Positions 25,794 through 35,481 of a stretch of 64,000 bases of DNA are shown here, piece by piece. Made by a program: the position numbers and the translations under genes. The stretch is from Jejuia algarum. GTDB lineage: Bacteria > Bacteroidota > Bacteroidia > Flavobacteriales > Flavobacteriaceae. The first letter of the stretch is position 1. Every line of letters begins with the position of its first letter. The DNA lies in assembly GCA_947495775.1 (NCBI GenBank), contig CANMAQ010000001.1:310001-374000 (forward strand). The letters run 5' to 3'. A model generated the notes under the pieces. It did no database searches, was not told the origin of the DNA, and worked only from the letters and a program-made list of their open reading frames with translations.

Positions 25794-27338
25794 TTACTTC
25801 ATTTTCTGTAACCAGTAACGCACATCAACTTCTTTCTTAATAATCGCGTTTAAATCTTCTATCTTAACACGCTCTTGAGCCATCGTATCGCGATGTCTAA
25901 TCGTCACGGTTTGATCCTCTAAAGTATCGTGATCTACAGTAATACAAAAAGGCGTTCCATTGGCATCTTGACGTCTGTAACGTCTTCCAACAGCATCTTT
26001 CTCATCATAAATCACATTAAAATCCCATTTCAAATCTTCTATAATTTGTCGGGCAACTTCTGGTAAACCATCTTTTTTAACTAATGGCAATACCGCTGCT
26101 TTTACAGGTGCTAAAACACTTGGCAGCTTTAATACGGTACGCGTCGTCCCGTTGTCTAAAGCCTCTTCTTGTAAAGCGTTAGAAAATACCGCTAAAAACA
26201 TACGGTCTAAACCTATAGACGTCTCTAACACATAAGGCACGTAACTTTTATTGTCCTCATGGTCGAAATACTGTAATTTTTTACCTGAAAATGCCTCATG
26301 TTGGCTCAAATCGAAATCGGTTCTAGAGTGAATACCTTCCAACTCTTTAAATCCAAAAGGAAATTTAAACTCAATATCGGCAGCAGCATCGGCATAATGT
26401 GCCAATTTCTCATGGTCGTGAAAACGGTAATTATCTGCCCCCATACCTAAAGACAAGTGCCATTTTAATCGGGTTTCTTTCCAATGCTTATACCACTCAG
26501 CTTGCGTACCGGGTTTTATAAAAAACTGCATTTCCATTTGCTCAAACTCGCGCATTCTAAAAATGAACTGTCGGGCTACAATTTCGTTTCTAAAGGCTTT
26601 ACCTGTTTGTGCAATACCAAAAGGAATCTTTAATCGGCTTGTTTTTTGCACGTTCAAAAAATTAACAAAAATACCTTGAGCTGTTTCCGGACGTAAATAC
26701 AAATCCATTGCACTATCTGCAGAGGCCCCTAACTTGGTACCAAACATTAAATTGAACTGCTTTACATCTGTCCAATTTTTGCTCCCACTTAAAGGACAAA
26801 CAATACCAAGATCAACAATAAGTTGCTTGAACCCTTCTAAATCTTCCTCCTCTTGCACCTTAGTTAAACGTGCCGTAATATCATCTATTTGTGCTTGTCT
26901 GCGTTTTACATTAGGATTGGTCGCTCTAAATTGTGCCTCATCAAAAGCCTCACCAAAGCGTTTTTTTGCTTTAACAACATCCTTTTCAATCTTTTCAGAG
27001 ATTTTTTCTCTAAAATCCTCTACCAAAACATCGGCACGGTAGCGTTTCTTAGAGTCTTTATTATCAATCAAAGGATCATTAAACGCATCTACATGCCCAG
27101 AAGCCTTCCATGTTGTAGGGTGCATGAATATTGCGGCATCTATACCTACAATATTTTCATTCATCTGTACCATAGCGCGCCACCAGTAGTCACGTATATT
27201 CTTTTTTAATTCTGCGCCGTTTTGAGCGTAGTCGTACACTGCGCTTAAACCATCATAAATCTCGCTACTTTGAAACACATAACCGTATTCCTTAGCATGC
27301 GAAATCACCTTCTTAAATGTATCGTCTTGATTTGCCAT
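25794..27338 (-). CDS. glyS: Glycyl-tRNA synthetase (homodimeric, one-chain type)
   Basis: A class II synthetase of the alpha2 type found in archaea, eukaryotes and many bacteria, charging tRNA-Gly. The frame is open from 27386, but MANQDDTFKKVISHAKEYGY at 27338 is the natural family start, giving 514 residues. Motif 2 is FRNEIVARQFIFRMREFEQMEMQ, motif 3 ETSIGLDRMFLAVF, and YLRPETAQGIFVNF is the Gly-pocket strand. The C-terminal anticodon domain begins LAPVKAAVLPLVKKDG. It diverges from the comF-like gene. Confidence 0.96.
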   Translation of the reverse strand: MANQDDTFKKVISHAKEYGYVFQSSEIYDGLSAVYDYAQNGAELKKNIRDYWWRAMVQMNENIVGIDAAIFMHPTTWKASGHVDAFNDPLIDNKDSKKRYRADVLVEDFREKISEKIEKDVVKAKKRFGEAFDEAQFRATNPNVKRRQAQIDDITARLTKVQEEEDLEGFKQLIVDLGIVCPLSGSKNWTDVKQFNLMFGTKLGASADSAMDLYLRPETAQGIFVNFLNVQKTSRLKIPFGIAQTGKAFRNEIVARQFIFRMREFEQMEMQFFIKPGTQAEWYKHWKETRLKWHLSLGMGADNYRFHDHEKLAHYADAAADIEFKFPFGFKELEGIHSRTDFDLSQHEAFSGKKLQYFDHEDNKSYVPYVLETSIGLDRMFLAVFSNALQEEALDNGTTRTVLKLPSVLAPVKAAVLPLVKKDGLPEVARQIIEDLKWDFNVIYDEKDAVGRRYRRQDANGTPFCITVDHDTLEDQTVTIRHRDTMAQERVKIEDLNAIIKKEVDVRYWLQKMK

Positions 27339-27452
27339 AGCTGCAAAAATAAAAAACCCGTATGTAACTAAATACAATGTTTCCATAAAATTAAAGACCC
27401 ACTCTATTTATTTTTTTGTTAAATTTACAAAAGACCACTAATTCTTACTTTT

Positions 27453-28127
27453 TTGAAAGCGCTTGTAGATTTATTTTTTCCTAAAGTCTGCTTTGCCTGT
27501 GCGCATTACCTAAGCGACCAAACAGGTGTTATTTGCGTGCATTGTAGACATCGACTGCCTGTTACTAATTTTCACTTAAATGGCGATACGCATTTTGAAA
27601 ACATACTTGCAGGTCGTGCCCACATAGTACAGGGCACTGCTTTATTCTATTTTGAAAAGAAAGGCTTGGTACAGCAATTATTACACAACTTAAAATACAA
27701 GGGGCATGAAAGCATCGGCATTACTTTAGGCGATTGGTTAGGGGGCGAGTTAAGCCGTGTTCCTTCCTACCAAGACATAGATCTTGTTATCCCTGTACCG
27801 CTGCACAAAAAACGTGAACGCCAAAGAGGTTATAATCAAGTCTCTAAATTCGGCATACAAATTTCAAAAGCCTTAGATGCGATCTATTTAGACCGTGTTT
27901 TAATTAAAACAACACACACGTCTTCTCAAATTAAAAAAAAACGTTTTGCACGTTGGAGTGACAGTAGTGTCTGGTTTGCCTTAAGCGATGCACATCGCAT
28001 AGCAGGCAAACACATTTTGCTTGTAGACGACCTTATAACAACCGGCGCCACTTTAGAAGCCTGTATTACGGTCTTACAACAGGCGCCAAATATTAAAGTA
28101 AGTATTGCGACCATAGCAATAGCTTAA
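27453..28127 (+). CDS. ComF family phosphoribosyltransferase-like protein
   Basis: A 224-residue protein. The N-terminal zinc-ribbon-like segment has CFAC and CVHC pairs (about 12-31). The C-terminal PRTase domain carries the PRPP loop LLVDDLITTGATLEAC near 190-205. RERQRGYNQ is the conserved ComF/GntX motif. Family members take part in DNA uptake or nucleotide salvage, and the reaction is not settled. The start is TTG at 27453, as no ATG precedes the first Cys pair. It diverges from glyS. Confidence 0.88.
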   Translation: MKALVDLFFPKVCFACAHYLSDQTGVICVHCRHRLPVTNFHLNGDTHFENILAGRAHIVQGTALFYFEKKGLVQQLLHNLKYKGHESIGITLGDWLGGELSRVPSYQDIDLVIPVPLHKKRERQRGYNQVSKFGIQISKALDAIYLDRVLIKTTHTSSQIKKKRFARWSDSSVWFALSDAHRIAGKHILLVDDLITTGATLEACITVLQQAPNIKVSIATIAIA

Positions 28128-28198
28128 GAATATAATCGTTAGCAATGAAAACAAATCTCTGAAAATTATGTAGGTTTGTGTAAAATAGTATTTGGATA

Positions 28199-29812
28199 AT
28201 GCGTAGTATATTTTTAAATCTTGCCCTAGCTTTAAGTATTGGTTGTATTTGTATAAACTGTGCCAACCGTGGCAATCCAAATGGGGGTGAAAAAGATATT
28301 GATCCGCCTAAAATTGTAAATACCTCTCCTAAAAATTACACCACAAATTTTAAAGGCAATACAATTAAAATTACGTTTAATGAATACATTAAATTAAAGG
28401 ATTTACAGAAGCAGCTTATTATATCGCCGCCAATGAAAACACAGCCTGTAATTACACCTACGGGTGGTGCTAGTAAATTTGTCTCCATTAAAATTTTAGA
28501 CACCTTACAACCCAACACCACATATGCCTTTAATTTTGGGAATAGTATACAAGACAATAACGAGGGGAATCCTTATACGTTTTATAAATATATATTTTCT
28601 ACAGGAAATTATATCGATTCTTTAACGGTTTCTGGGACCATCACAGATGCTTTGAAACGCAAACCAGAAACCTTTGTTTCTGTGATGCTTTATGAGGTAG
28701 ACTCGACATTTACCGATTCTATTATATACAAAGAAACGCCTAAATACATTACCAATACTCTAGATAGCGTCACGTCTTACACCATTGAAAATGTTAAAGA
28801 AGGCAAATACTTATTGCTGGCATTAAAAGATAAAAATGGAGACAATAAATTTCAACAAAAAAGCGATCAAATTGCTTTTGAAAAAGAATTTATCACCGTA
28901 CCCACAGACACTACTTATAATTTAAAGTTATTTAATGAAAACATAGATTTTAAACCTTCTAGGCCTTTACTCGTAAATGGTGAAAAAATAATAATAGGTT
29001 ATGAAGGTGACCCCGAAAAAGCCACTTTTACGGTACAATCTGAAGTCCCAGAAGATTTTAAATTTCGCATTACAAAAGATGCCAAAAAGGACACCTTGTA
29101 CTACTGGTATGCGCCCAAGTTAACATTAGATTCTATAATTTTAGACGTAGAACACCCTGATATTACAAAATCTTTTACAGTACGTCTTAGAGATAAAGAA
29201 CGTGATTCCCTAGTAATAAGCAGTTTGCCTAATGGCCCTATTGGTTATGAAGAGGATTTTAAAATTTCTGGTTCTATACCTTTTACAGGTTATGATGCGT
29301 CCAAAATTAAATTAATAGATCAAGATTCTCTACCTGTACCCTATACCGTTAAACCTTTAGATTCTGCGACAAATACCTACGCCTTTGCTTTCGATAAGGC
29401 TGAGGAAAACCGCTACCAAATGGAAATCTTGCCTGGTGCTTTCACAGACTTTTTTAACAACACTAATGATACGATTACATATACATTAAACACTCCAAAA
29501 AAGGACAGCTTTGGCAACCTTCGTCTTAATGTCAATAATGCGACCTATCCTATAATTGTTCAGCTTACCACAGAAAAGGGAGTGGTAAAATATGAAAAGT
29601 ATGCTACAGCACAAGCGCCTTTAGATTTTTTAGATATTGCTCCAGGAAAGTATTTTATACGTGTTATTTTTGATGCCAATGGCAATAAAATATACGATAC
29701 AGGTCATTACCGCACCAAAACGCTTCCTGAAATTGTAAAACATTCTGAAAAACAAATTGACGAAGTACGAGCGGGCTGGGATACAGAAACGAGTTTTACT
29801 TTAAAAGATTAA
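28199..29812 (+). CDS. Ig-like domain lipoprotein
   Basis: A 537-residue probable lipoprotein. A hydrophobic leader ends in a Cys (ICINC, C21) followed by NRGNPNGG, so it should be anchored to the outer or inner membrane. Residues 35-130 match a SbsA-type (Big_5) Ig-like domain: DPPKIVNTSPKNYTTNFKGNTIKITFNEYIKL and LQPNTTYAFNFGNSIQDNNEGN. Further beta-sandwich modules follow, including a Cna-like one at about 455-510 (VVKYEKYATAQAPLDFLDIAPGKYFIRVIFDANG). It overlaps the convergent nitrilase gene by 17 bases. Precise role unknown; proteins of this form are common in Bacteroidetes. Confidence 0.75.
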   Translation: MRSIFLNLALALSIGCICINCANRGNPNGGEKDIDPPKIVNTSPKNYTTNFKGNTIKITFNEYIKLKDLQKQLIISPPMKTQPVITPTGGASKFVSIKILDTLQPNTTYAFNFGNSIQDNNEGNPYTFYKYIFSTGNYIDSLTVSGTITDALKRKPETFVSVMLYEVDSTFTDSIIYKETPKYITNTLDSVTSYTIENVKEGKYLLLALKDKNGDNKFQQKSDQIAFEKEFITVPTDTTYNLKLFNENIDFKPSRPLLVNGEKIIIGYEGDPEKATFTVQSEVPEDFKFRITKDAKKDTLYYWYAPKLTLDSIILDVEHPDITKSFTVRLRDKERDSLVISSLPNGPIGYEEDFKISGSIPFTGYDASKIKLIDQDSLPVPYTVKPLDSATNTYAFAFDKAEENRYQMEILPGAFTDFFNNTNDTITYTLNTPKKDSFGNLRLNVNNATYPIIVQLTTEKGVVKYEKYATAQAPLDFLDIAPGKYFIRVIFDANGNKIYDTGHYRTKTLPEIVKHSEKQIDEVRAGWDTETSFTLKD

Positions 29813-30581
29813 ATTGATCTTTATCTTGAAGGAATTTAAATTTACGTCTATACCTATTAATATGAGTCTTAGATAAAGACACAATTTCGTAAGCCGACTG
29901 CTCTAAAGGGAGTGTTGTAAGCAGCCTCCCTAACACATCATAACAGGCAGAACTGCCATTATAAGTAGCGCCTACACCATCTACACCTACCCTATTTACA
30001 CCTAAGGTATAACTCATATTTTCTATAGCTCTTGCCTGCAATAAGGTATTCCAAGCTGCTATTCTTGGTATGGGCCAATTCGCCACATACAACAAGACGT
30101 CATAAGCCTCTACATTTCTTGCCCAAACAGGAAAACGCAAATCGTAACAGATTAAAGGGCACAGCTTCCATCCTTTATAAGTTACAATCCACTTTTTATC
30201 GCCTGCGTGATATACTTCATCTTCACCAACCAAAGTAAACGTATGCCTTTTGTTATAAAACCCTTCTACCCCTTTTGGACTTACAAATACCAAACGGTTG
30301 TAATAATGCCCATTATCTTCTATAACTAAACTTCCTGTAATGGCTATATCGTGTGTTGCGGCTAAGGCTTTCATCCAAGACACTGTGGTTCCCGTCATGG
30401 GTTCTGCGACTTGTGCAGCATTCATCGTAAAGCCAGAGGTAAACATTTCTGGTAGAACTACAAGATCGACGCCTTCTTTAATTATCGCTAAAAGGGTTTC
30501 CTCTATACGTAGGCGGTTAGCTTCTGGTGCTTCCCAGACTAAATCGGTTTGTACTAATGCGATTCGCAGTATGTCTTGCAT
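29796..30581 (-). CDS. Nitrilase-superfamily amidohydrolase, omega-amidase type
   Basis: A 261-residue carbon-nitrogen hydrolase with the Glu-Lys-Cys triad: Glu in VVLPEMFTSGF (about 42), Lys in GFYNKRHTFTLVGE and Cys in PLICYDLRFPVWARN. The HTFTLVGEDEVYHAGD block is that of YafV/omega-amidases, which hydrolyse 2-oxoglutaramate or oxosuccinamate left by transaminases. Its last codons overlap the 3' end of the Ig-like lipoprotein gene on the other strand. The subfamily call is by motif similarity. Confidence 0.88.
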   Translation of the reverse strand: MQDILRIALVQTDLVWEAPEANRLRIEETLLAIIKEGVDLVVLPEMFTSGFTMNAAQVAEPMTGTTVSWMKALAATHDIAITGSLVIEDNGHYYNRLVFVSPKGVEGFYNKRHTFTLVGEDEVYHAGDKKWIVTYKGWKLCPLICYDLRFPVWARNVEAYDVLLYVANWPIPRIAAWNTLLQARAIENMSYTLGVNRVGVDGVGATYNGSSACYDVLGRLLTTLPLEQSAYEIVSLSKTHINRYRRKFKFLQDKDQFNLLK

Positions 30582-30640
30582 CTCTTTTGGGTTTGCGGTT
30601 TATAGGCTTAACTTGGGTTTAAAGATAAAAGTTCTTTACT

Positions 30641-30678
30641 AAAAAAAGGTTCCAAAACAGATGTTTCGGAACCCTTTA
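30641..30678 (-). terminator. Terminator after coiled-coil gene
   Basis: GGTTCC / GGAACC arms extended by AAAC / GTTT around an AGAT loop, with a seven-base T-run on the minus strand, lie 50 bases past the stop of the gene at 30731-31240. Confidence 0.8.
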
Positions 30679-30730
30679 CACAAACAATTCAAAGTAGTCA
30701 AACTAAATTTAGAGCAAAATTCTTAATACT

Positions 30731-31240
30731 TTATAGTTTCGATTTGGCTTTTAGCATTTTCGCTTTTAATTTTTCCATTTTTTTAAGCCATTTCGCTTCA
30801 TCTACGGGAGATAATTTTCCTTTTCCTTTAAGCTTTTCATACTTTTCAACCGTACTACGGTGTACTTTTGTTGCTTTAGTATGCTTCGCTTTAACTTTAT
30901 CCATTTTTTTCTGTGCTTTCTCGGCTTTTTTCAACGCCTTTTCAGCCTCTTTTTTCTGTTTTTCTGCAACATCATAATCTGCTGCCGCTTTTTCTAAAGC
31001 TGCTTTTTGTATCTCCTCTTTTTCAATACGAGCCATTTCCTTCTGCTTAGTCTCTAGGGCTGTCCTAATTTTTGACTTTTCTTCAACCGTTAAGGTTTCA
31101 GTGACATCGGTCTCTCCTTGAAATATTAAGGCTTCTTTTATTTCATAAACCTTTTCATTAACAGTGACCTCTTGAGCTGCTAAGGTACAACTAGCTAAAG
31201 CGATTAGTACTGTCGAAAAAAATGTTATACTGTATTTCAT
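30731..31240 (-). CDS. Exported Lys/Glu/Ala-rich coiled-coil protein
   Basis: A 169-residue protein with an N-terminal export signal (TFFSTVLIALASCTLAAQEV); LASC could act as a lipobox, or cleavage may occur after LAAQ. Residues 60-169 are almost wholly charged helix (KQKKEAEKALKKAEKAQKK), a long coiled coil. No enzymatic motif is seen. It is a single-gene unit with its own terminator. It may be a periplasmic scaffold, but that is a guess from shape. Confidence 0.65.
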   Translation of the reverse strand: MKYSITFFSTVLIALASCTLAAQEVTVNEKVYEIKEALIFQGETDVTETLTVEEKSKIRTALETKQKEMARIEKEEIQKAALEKAAADYDVAEKQKKEAEKALKKAEKAQKKMDKVKAKHTKATKVHRSTVEKYEKLKGKGKLSPVDEAKWLKKMEKLKAKMLKAKSKL

Positions 31241-31325
31241 GATGTTATCCTTTACTATTTAGACGCACTTATTTTCGAAGGGTCACATCTTTTTTAAAAA
31301 AAATGAATTCCCCTCTTATTTACAC

Positions 31326-33104
31326 TTATATAATCTCCATTTTTTTAAGCAAAAAAGAAGCATTCATATTTTGACAGATGCCTTTTTTTAAGATATAATC
31401 GAAATACAATTCGTCATTTACAATCTCTGCATCGAAATAATAATTCTCTACAGCTTCTAATTCGGTAGCCATCTCGCACAGGCTTAAATCGTGTGTTGCT
31501 ATAATTCCTGTCGCGTGTGAAGCGACTAGTTTCTCTACAAACTTACGTGAACCTATAGCCTTATCGGTACTATTAGTTCCCTTAAGTATTTCGTCTAAAA
31601 CAATAAAATAGGGGGTTTTAGCAATAGCGTCTACAATGTACTTAAGACGGGTTAATTCTGAAAAGAAATAGGAGCTGTCATCGGTTAAAGAGTCGGAGGT
31701 GCGCATGCTTGTAATTAATTTCATAGGATGGTACTGGCTTGAACTTGCACAAACGGGAAGCCCCATATTTGCCATAACAATATGCAATGCTATGGTACGT
31801 AAAAACGTGCTTTTTCCAGCCATATTTGCACCTGTAACGATAAAAAACTGCTCATTAGTGAGGGTAACATGGCTATCTACCCGTTTTTGGGCATCTAGCA
31901 TGGGGTGTCCTAAATGCGTCGCTTTTATAACATCTCCTTCAGCCACAAGTTCTGGATAGGTAAAATTTGGATGGTTAAAACTAAAATTACCTAAGGTGTT
32001 ATAGGCATCAAAAAAAGACACCACCTCAAACCAATGGGCTATTTTAATCCCATAAGTAGCAATCCAACGTTCTATTTTGTAACTGTTCTTAATATCATTT
32101 AAAAAGAAACCATTGCCAAAAATAGCGCCTATAATATTGTTTCTATTGTCTAAGGCATCTAAAGCTTTTGAGAGTTGTTTGAAAATTTGTGACGCCTTTA
32201 GCGCATCTAACTGGATTCGTTGTTGCTTTTCTTGTAACAGTTGCGATTTAAAGGTTTCGTTTTCAATACGGTCTAACAAAACAGCATACTGTCTAAAGGT
32301 ATCTTTTACTTTATCGGAGTTTGCTGCCAGCTTATTAATAGACTTTACATACCCCCCTGTAAGTCCCAAACCTAGCAACAACCAAGACACAAGTAAGGTT
32401 TGACTCCCCGAAATTTCAAAATAAATAGCGCCAAAAATTAAACCGGTTATTAGTGTAAATACCTGAGGAAAATATGCCATAACCTTAGGCAAAAAGGGCT
32501 TATATGTACTTACCCAATCTACAATAAAATGAGCTGGGGTTTCTACTTTAACCAAACTAGCATGAGCAGCATAAAATTGACGCCATTCGGGCTTACTTGC
32601 CAATTCTTTAATCGCTTCTTGTCGTTTTTCTATATCTAAAATGGTATTGGCTTTTAGGGCATCTGCCAATTCTTGCGTCCCTGCTTTTGTTGCGGTTCTA
32701 TTTATGTATTGAAAAAATGACCCGCGTCCAAAAATATCAATATCCAAACTGTAATTATGAGTGGGGTCTTGAAATTCCTCACCTGCCGCTCTATGATGGA
32801 ATTGTTTAGCGGCTATTTTAAGTTCTTCTGCATTACTAGCAGCTAAAGCTTTATAAAATGCGCGTTTGGCTTTGGCGTCTGTATGTTTACTTAAGAGATA
32901 CACAAACGCAACAACGCTTACAAGAGTTATGGGGACTAGGGTTTTCCAATGCGGATAAAACAAATAAATTAAGGCAACGGCAACCAAAAACAGGATGATT
33001 CGTAATAGGCTTAATAGGGCGATTCGTTTTTGTAAGTGTTTCACCTCTTGTTGGTACTGTTCAAGATGTGTTTTATAATACAACTCTGGTTCTTGCTGTG
33101 TCAT
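31326..33104 (-). CDS. Membrane-anchored MutS-like ATPase
   Basis: A 592-residue protein whose C-terminal about 190 residues are a MutS ATPase domain. Walker A is GANMAGKST (about 425-433), Walker B YFIVLDEILKGTNS, the dimer motif TSDSLTDDSSYFFSEL and the switch His IIATHD. The N-terminal half lacks the mismatch-recognition (FxE) and connector domains. Instead it has hydrophobic helix pairs at about 27-68 and 215-250, then a helical lever-like segment. It is therefore not a canonical mismatch-repair MutS. Similar MutS-related proteins occur across Bacteroidetes; their substrate is not established. Confidence 0.82.
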   Translation of the reverse strand: MTQQEPELYYKTHLEQYQQEVKHLQKRIALLSLLRIILFLVAVALIYLFYPHWKTLVPITLVSVVAFVYLLSKHTDAKAKRAFYKALAASNAEELKIAAKQFHHRAAGEEFQDPTHNYSLDIDIFGRGSFFQYINRTATKAGTQELADALKANTILDIEKRQEAIKELASKPEWRQFYAAHASLVKVETPAHFIVDWVSTYKPFLPKVMAYFPQVFTLITGLIFGAIYFEISGSQTLLVSWLLLGLGLTGGYVKSINKLAANSDKVKDTFRQYAVLLDRIENETFKSQLLQEKQQRIQLDALKASQIFKQLSKALDALDNRNNIIGAIFGNGFFLNDIKNSYKIERWIATYGIKIAHWFEVVSFFDAYNTLGNFSFNHPNFTYPELVAEGDVIKATHLGHPMLDAQKRVDSHVTLTNEQFFIVTGANMAGKSTFLRTIALHIVMANMGLPVCASSSQYHPMKLITSMRTSDSLTDDSSYFFSELTRLKYIVDAIAKTPYFIVLDEILKGTNSTDKAIGSRKFVEKLVASHATGIIATHDLSLCEMATELEAVENYYFDAEIVNDELYFDYILKKGICQNMNASFLLKKMEII

Positions 33105-33609
33105 GCTTTGTAGCGGGTAAATCCCCTTAAACAGGGTGTTTTTAAATCATGTAATGCATTTGTTGAAGCCTCTTTCACAACCTCTATACAGTGTATAAAA
33201 TTAGGGGTTTTCGCTTTAAGTCTAAAATAAAGCGCTTAATATTAAAAATACTTTAACGCCTTATTGCAATACGGTTTTTTAAACTTCAAAACTGGTGTTT
33301 CTAAAACAACTTGGCTTGTAATCACACTAACACCAATTCAACTTAGATACTTTAAGAAGTATTACAAAGTGTATAAACAACTGCGTGTGCCGCCAACTAC
33401 ACTAGAAAATCGTATCGTAAACAGCGTTAAAACAAGTTCTTATTTTATCGCAATAAAAAACCAGAATATCTGGATATTCTGGTTTTTTAGGCATTATTTT
33501 AAGTACGTTGCACACGCCTTAATGCTGGTATTAATTTAAAAAAATGATCTTTTTAAATCGTTTGCATCTAGAATTAGAATCTTTAATCATTTAAGTGATA
33601 TCTGTAGTT
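33105..33609. other. Gene-poor spacer with one strong hairpin
   Basis: I see no convincing gene. A 91-codon open frame on the plus strand (33264-33539) has no family resemblance, and its 3' part is formed by the hairpin at 33455-33488. The spacer separates the MutS-like gene from the Bax-inhibitor-1 gene, both leftward, so it should hold the MutS-like promoter. Confidence 0.6.
33455..33488. terminator. Perfect 16-bp inverted repeat, likely terminator
   Basis: AAAAAACCAGAATATC and its exact complement are separated by only TG. With T-runs on both strands it can terminate leftward transcription from the Bax-inhibitor-1 unit, whose stop is 120 bases upstream. Confidence 0.75.
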
Positions 33610-34311
33610 TTAATCTCTTGACAGGAAAATACTAAGCACATACCAAAATAATAACATTAAAGAGGCAAATAGCCCTAAAGCAGCGGGTATGTATTCACTA
33701 TCTGTATATTTATGAACAAGATTAGAGGTTTGGTATAAAATAGAACCTGCTGCAAGTACACACATCCCTACAGAAAACCATAGTCCTAAATTAAATCCAA
33801 ATAATGTTCCTGCTAAAATTAAACCTAAAGCAATAAAGAAGCCTACGGTAAGCGCTGACTTTAAAAAAGAAAAATCTTTTTTGGTTACCAGTACTATGGC
33901 TGATAAGCCTGTAAATAAAGATAAGGTTACTATAGCTGCTTGGTTGAGTAAATCGAAACTCTCTGTAAACACAATTGCCATATAAATAAGGGGTACAAAT
34001 ATAAAAGCCTCTGCTAAAATGTAAAGGCCATACGCTAAGTACTGCTTGTTTTTATCCTGTGTTTTTAGCGCCAAACCTTCGGCATAATTAGTAATAAACA
34101 TAAATCCGCCTAACATTACCAGCCATCGCCACCCTTGGGTCATTGACAATGCAAAGTTGACTATGGCATCACTTTGAAGCAATAGGTATTCGAAGAGTAT
34201 AAACGCAAGAACGCCTCCTGCAACGTGACCATAGGTTTTTTTATAAAATGCCACCTTATCTGTGTCAGATAATTGACCTACTAAGAGTTTACTTTCTATA
34301 GAATTTTCCAT
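33610..34311 (-). CDS. Bax inhibitor-1/YccA family membrane protein
   Basis: A seven-helix membrane protein of 233 residues from the preferred start MENSIESKLL at 34311; the frame is open 14 codons further. Helices begin at about 37 and repeat regularly, and the last helices carry the family pattern of small residues. Members form proton- or calcium-sensitive channels in the inner membrane. The upstream neighbour (99 bases) is the YugP-like peptidase, on the same strand. Physiological role is not clear. Confidence 0.85.
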   Translation of the reverse strand: MENSIESKLLVGQLSDTDKVAFYKKTYGHVAGGVLAFILFEYLLLQSDAIVNFALSMTQGWRWLVMLGGFMFITNYAEGLALKTQDKNKQYLAYGLYILAEAFIFVPLIYMAIVFTESFDLLNQAAIVTLSLFTGLSAIVLVTKKDFSFLKSALTVGFFIALGLILAGTLFGFNLGLWFSVGMCVLAAGSILYQTSNLVHKYTDSEYIPAALGLFASLMLLFWYVLSIFLSRD

Positions 34312-34409
34312 AATTACTTGTTTACGTGTTATCTTTAGTCCTACAAGGTACAAAAAAAGCTTAGACTAAAATGCTTAGCTTTTCTGTAGTCGTAATGTTA
34401 TTACGCCAC

Positions 34410-35102
34410 TTAATCTCTACCAAACACTTGCAGTGCCCAGTACAATAAGTTTGCTAAAGCGCCTATAGCGGCCACCAAATAGGTTCTCGCAGCCCATTTT
34501 AAGGCATCTTCAGAACCTTTATATTCGTCTGGGGTTACAATATTTTTAGTTTTTAACCATGCTAATGCTCTATTGCTCGCATCGTATTCTACGGGTAATG
34601 TTATAAAACTAAACAGCGTTGCAAAGCCCATTAAGACGACACCCAAAGCGGCAACCCACCATCCTAAACCTAAACCTGCTGCACCACCAAGAACTAAGCC
34701 TCCAATGATTAACCATTGAGACATTCCAGAGCTTACACTCACGACAGGAACTAAGGTAGAACGCATTTGTAACCAACTGTAAGCCGTTGCATGTTGCACC
34801 GCATGCCCTACCTCGTGTGCGGCAACAGCGGCAGCGGCGGCATTACGTTCGTTATACACAGCTTCACTTAAATTTACTGTTTTATTTTTAGGATTGTAAT
34901 GGTCTGTTAGGCGCCCTGCTGTAGAGATAACCTCAACATCATAAATACCATGATCTGCTAGCATTTTTTGCGCCACTTCGGCACCGCTCATGCCATTTCT
35001 AAGTTGAATTTTAGAGTATTTTGCAAACTTGCGTTTTAAGGTGTTGCTTACCAACCAACTTACTAAAGAGATACCTCCTATTAATATATAATATCCAATC
35101 AT
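34410..35102 (-). CDS. YugP-like zinc metallopeptidase, membrane-bound
   Basis: A 230-residue protein of the neutral zinc metallopeptidase family (PF04298 type). The HEVGH motif (AAAAVAAHEVGHAVQHATAYSW, about 108-129) gives two zinc ligands, and a downstream acidic residue in VEYDASNRAL probably gives the third. Four membrane helices flank the catalytic region: one at the N-terminus, two at about 125-185 and one at the C-terminus. GMSGAEVAQKMLADHGI is the conserved N-terminal block. Substrates unknown. Confidence 0.88.
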   Translation of the reverse strand: MIGYYILIGGISLVSWLVSNTLKRKFAKYSKIQLRNGMSGAEVAQKMLADHGIYDVEVISTAGRLTDHYNPKNKTVNLSEAVYNERNAAAAAVAAHEVGHAVQHATAYSWLQMRSTLVPVVSVSSGMSQWLIIGGLVLGGAAGLGLGWWVAALGVVLMGFATLFSFITLPVEYDASNRALAWLKTKNIVTPDEYKGSEDALKWAARTYLVAAIGALANLLYWALQVFGRD

Positions 35103-35194
35103 AATTTTAGTTTTTCTTTTAATAAAGATAACAATAATTACACCATTTTATCAAGGCTGTAATCTTGTCAGTGTGTCCTCATCCTTAAAATTAA

Positions 35195-35461
35195 TTATTT
35201 TTTATGATACTTTATCTTAAATCGTAGCAATAAAACTGTAGAAACCACGGTAGTACCATTAGCAAAAATCATAGAAGGGCTGTCTTTTAAAATGCCATAG
35301 GCCAACCACAGTAGAACGCCTGTAAAAAATAAGAGCAGCATGGGTAGCGACAAACTAGATACGTCTTTCGTCTTCCAAGTTTTATACACCTGGGGTAAAA
35401 AAGCAATGGTTGTTAATAGTGCTGCTACGAAACCTATAAGTTCGTTGGTATCAAAATTCAT
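35195..35461 (-). CDS. SemiSWEET sugar transporter
   Basis: An 88-residue protein with three membrane helices forming one PQ-loop repeat. ELIGFVAALLTTIAFLPQVYKTWKTKDVSSLSLPM contains the PQ motif, and SPSMIFANG supplies the conserved Asn of helix 3. SemiSWEETs work as dimers to move sugars down their gradient through the inner membrane. It lies between the YugP-like and TPR genes, all leftward, with a 20-base gap to the TPR gene. The sugar is unknown. Confidence 0.9.
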   Translation of the reverse strand: MNFDTNELIGFVAALLTTIAFLPQVYKTWKTKDVSSLSLPMLLLFFTGVLLWLAYGILKDSPSMIFANGTTVVSTVLLLRFKIKYHKK

Positions 35462-35481
35462 ATCCTAGGGCTTATTTGTAA

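Noticed and set aside
33264..33539. 91-codon plus-strand frame in the MutS / Bax-inhibitor spacer
   Set aside because: No family resemblance, no plausible start context, and its 3' part is made of the strong hairpin at 33455-33488.
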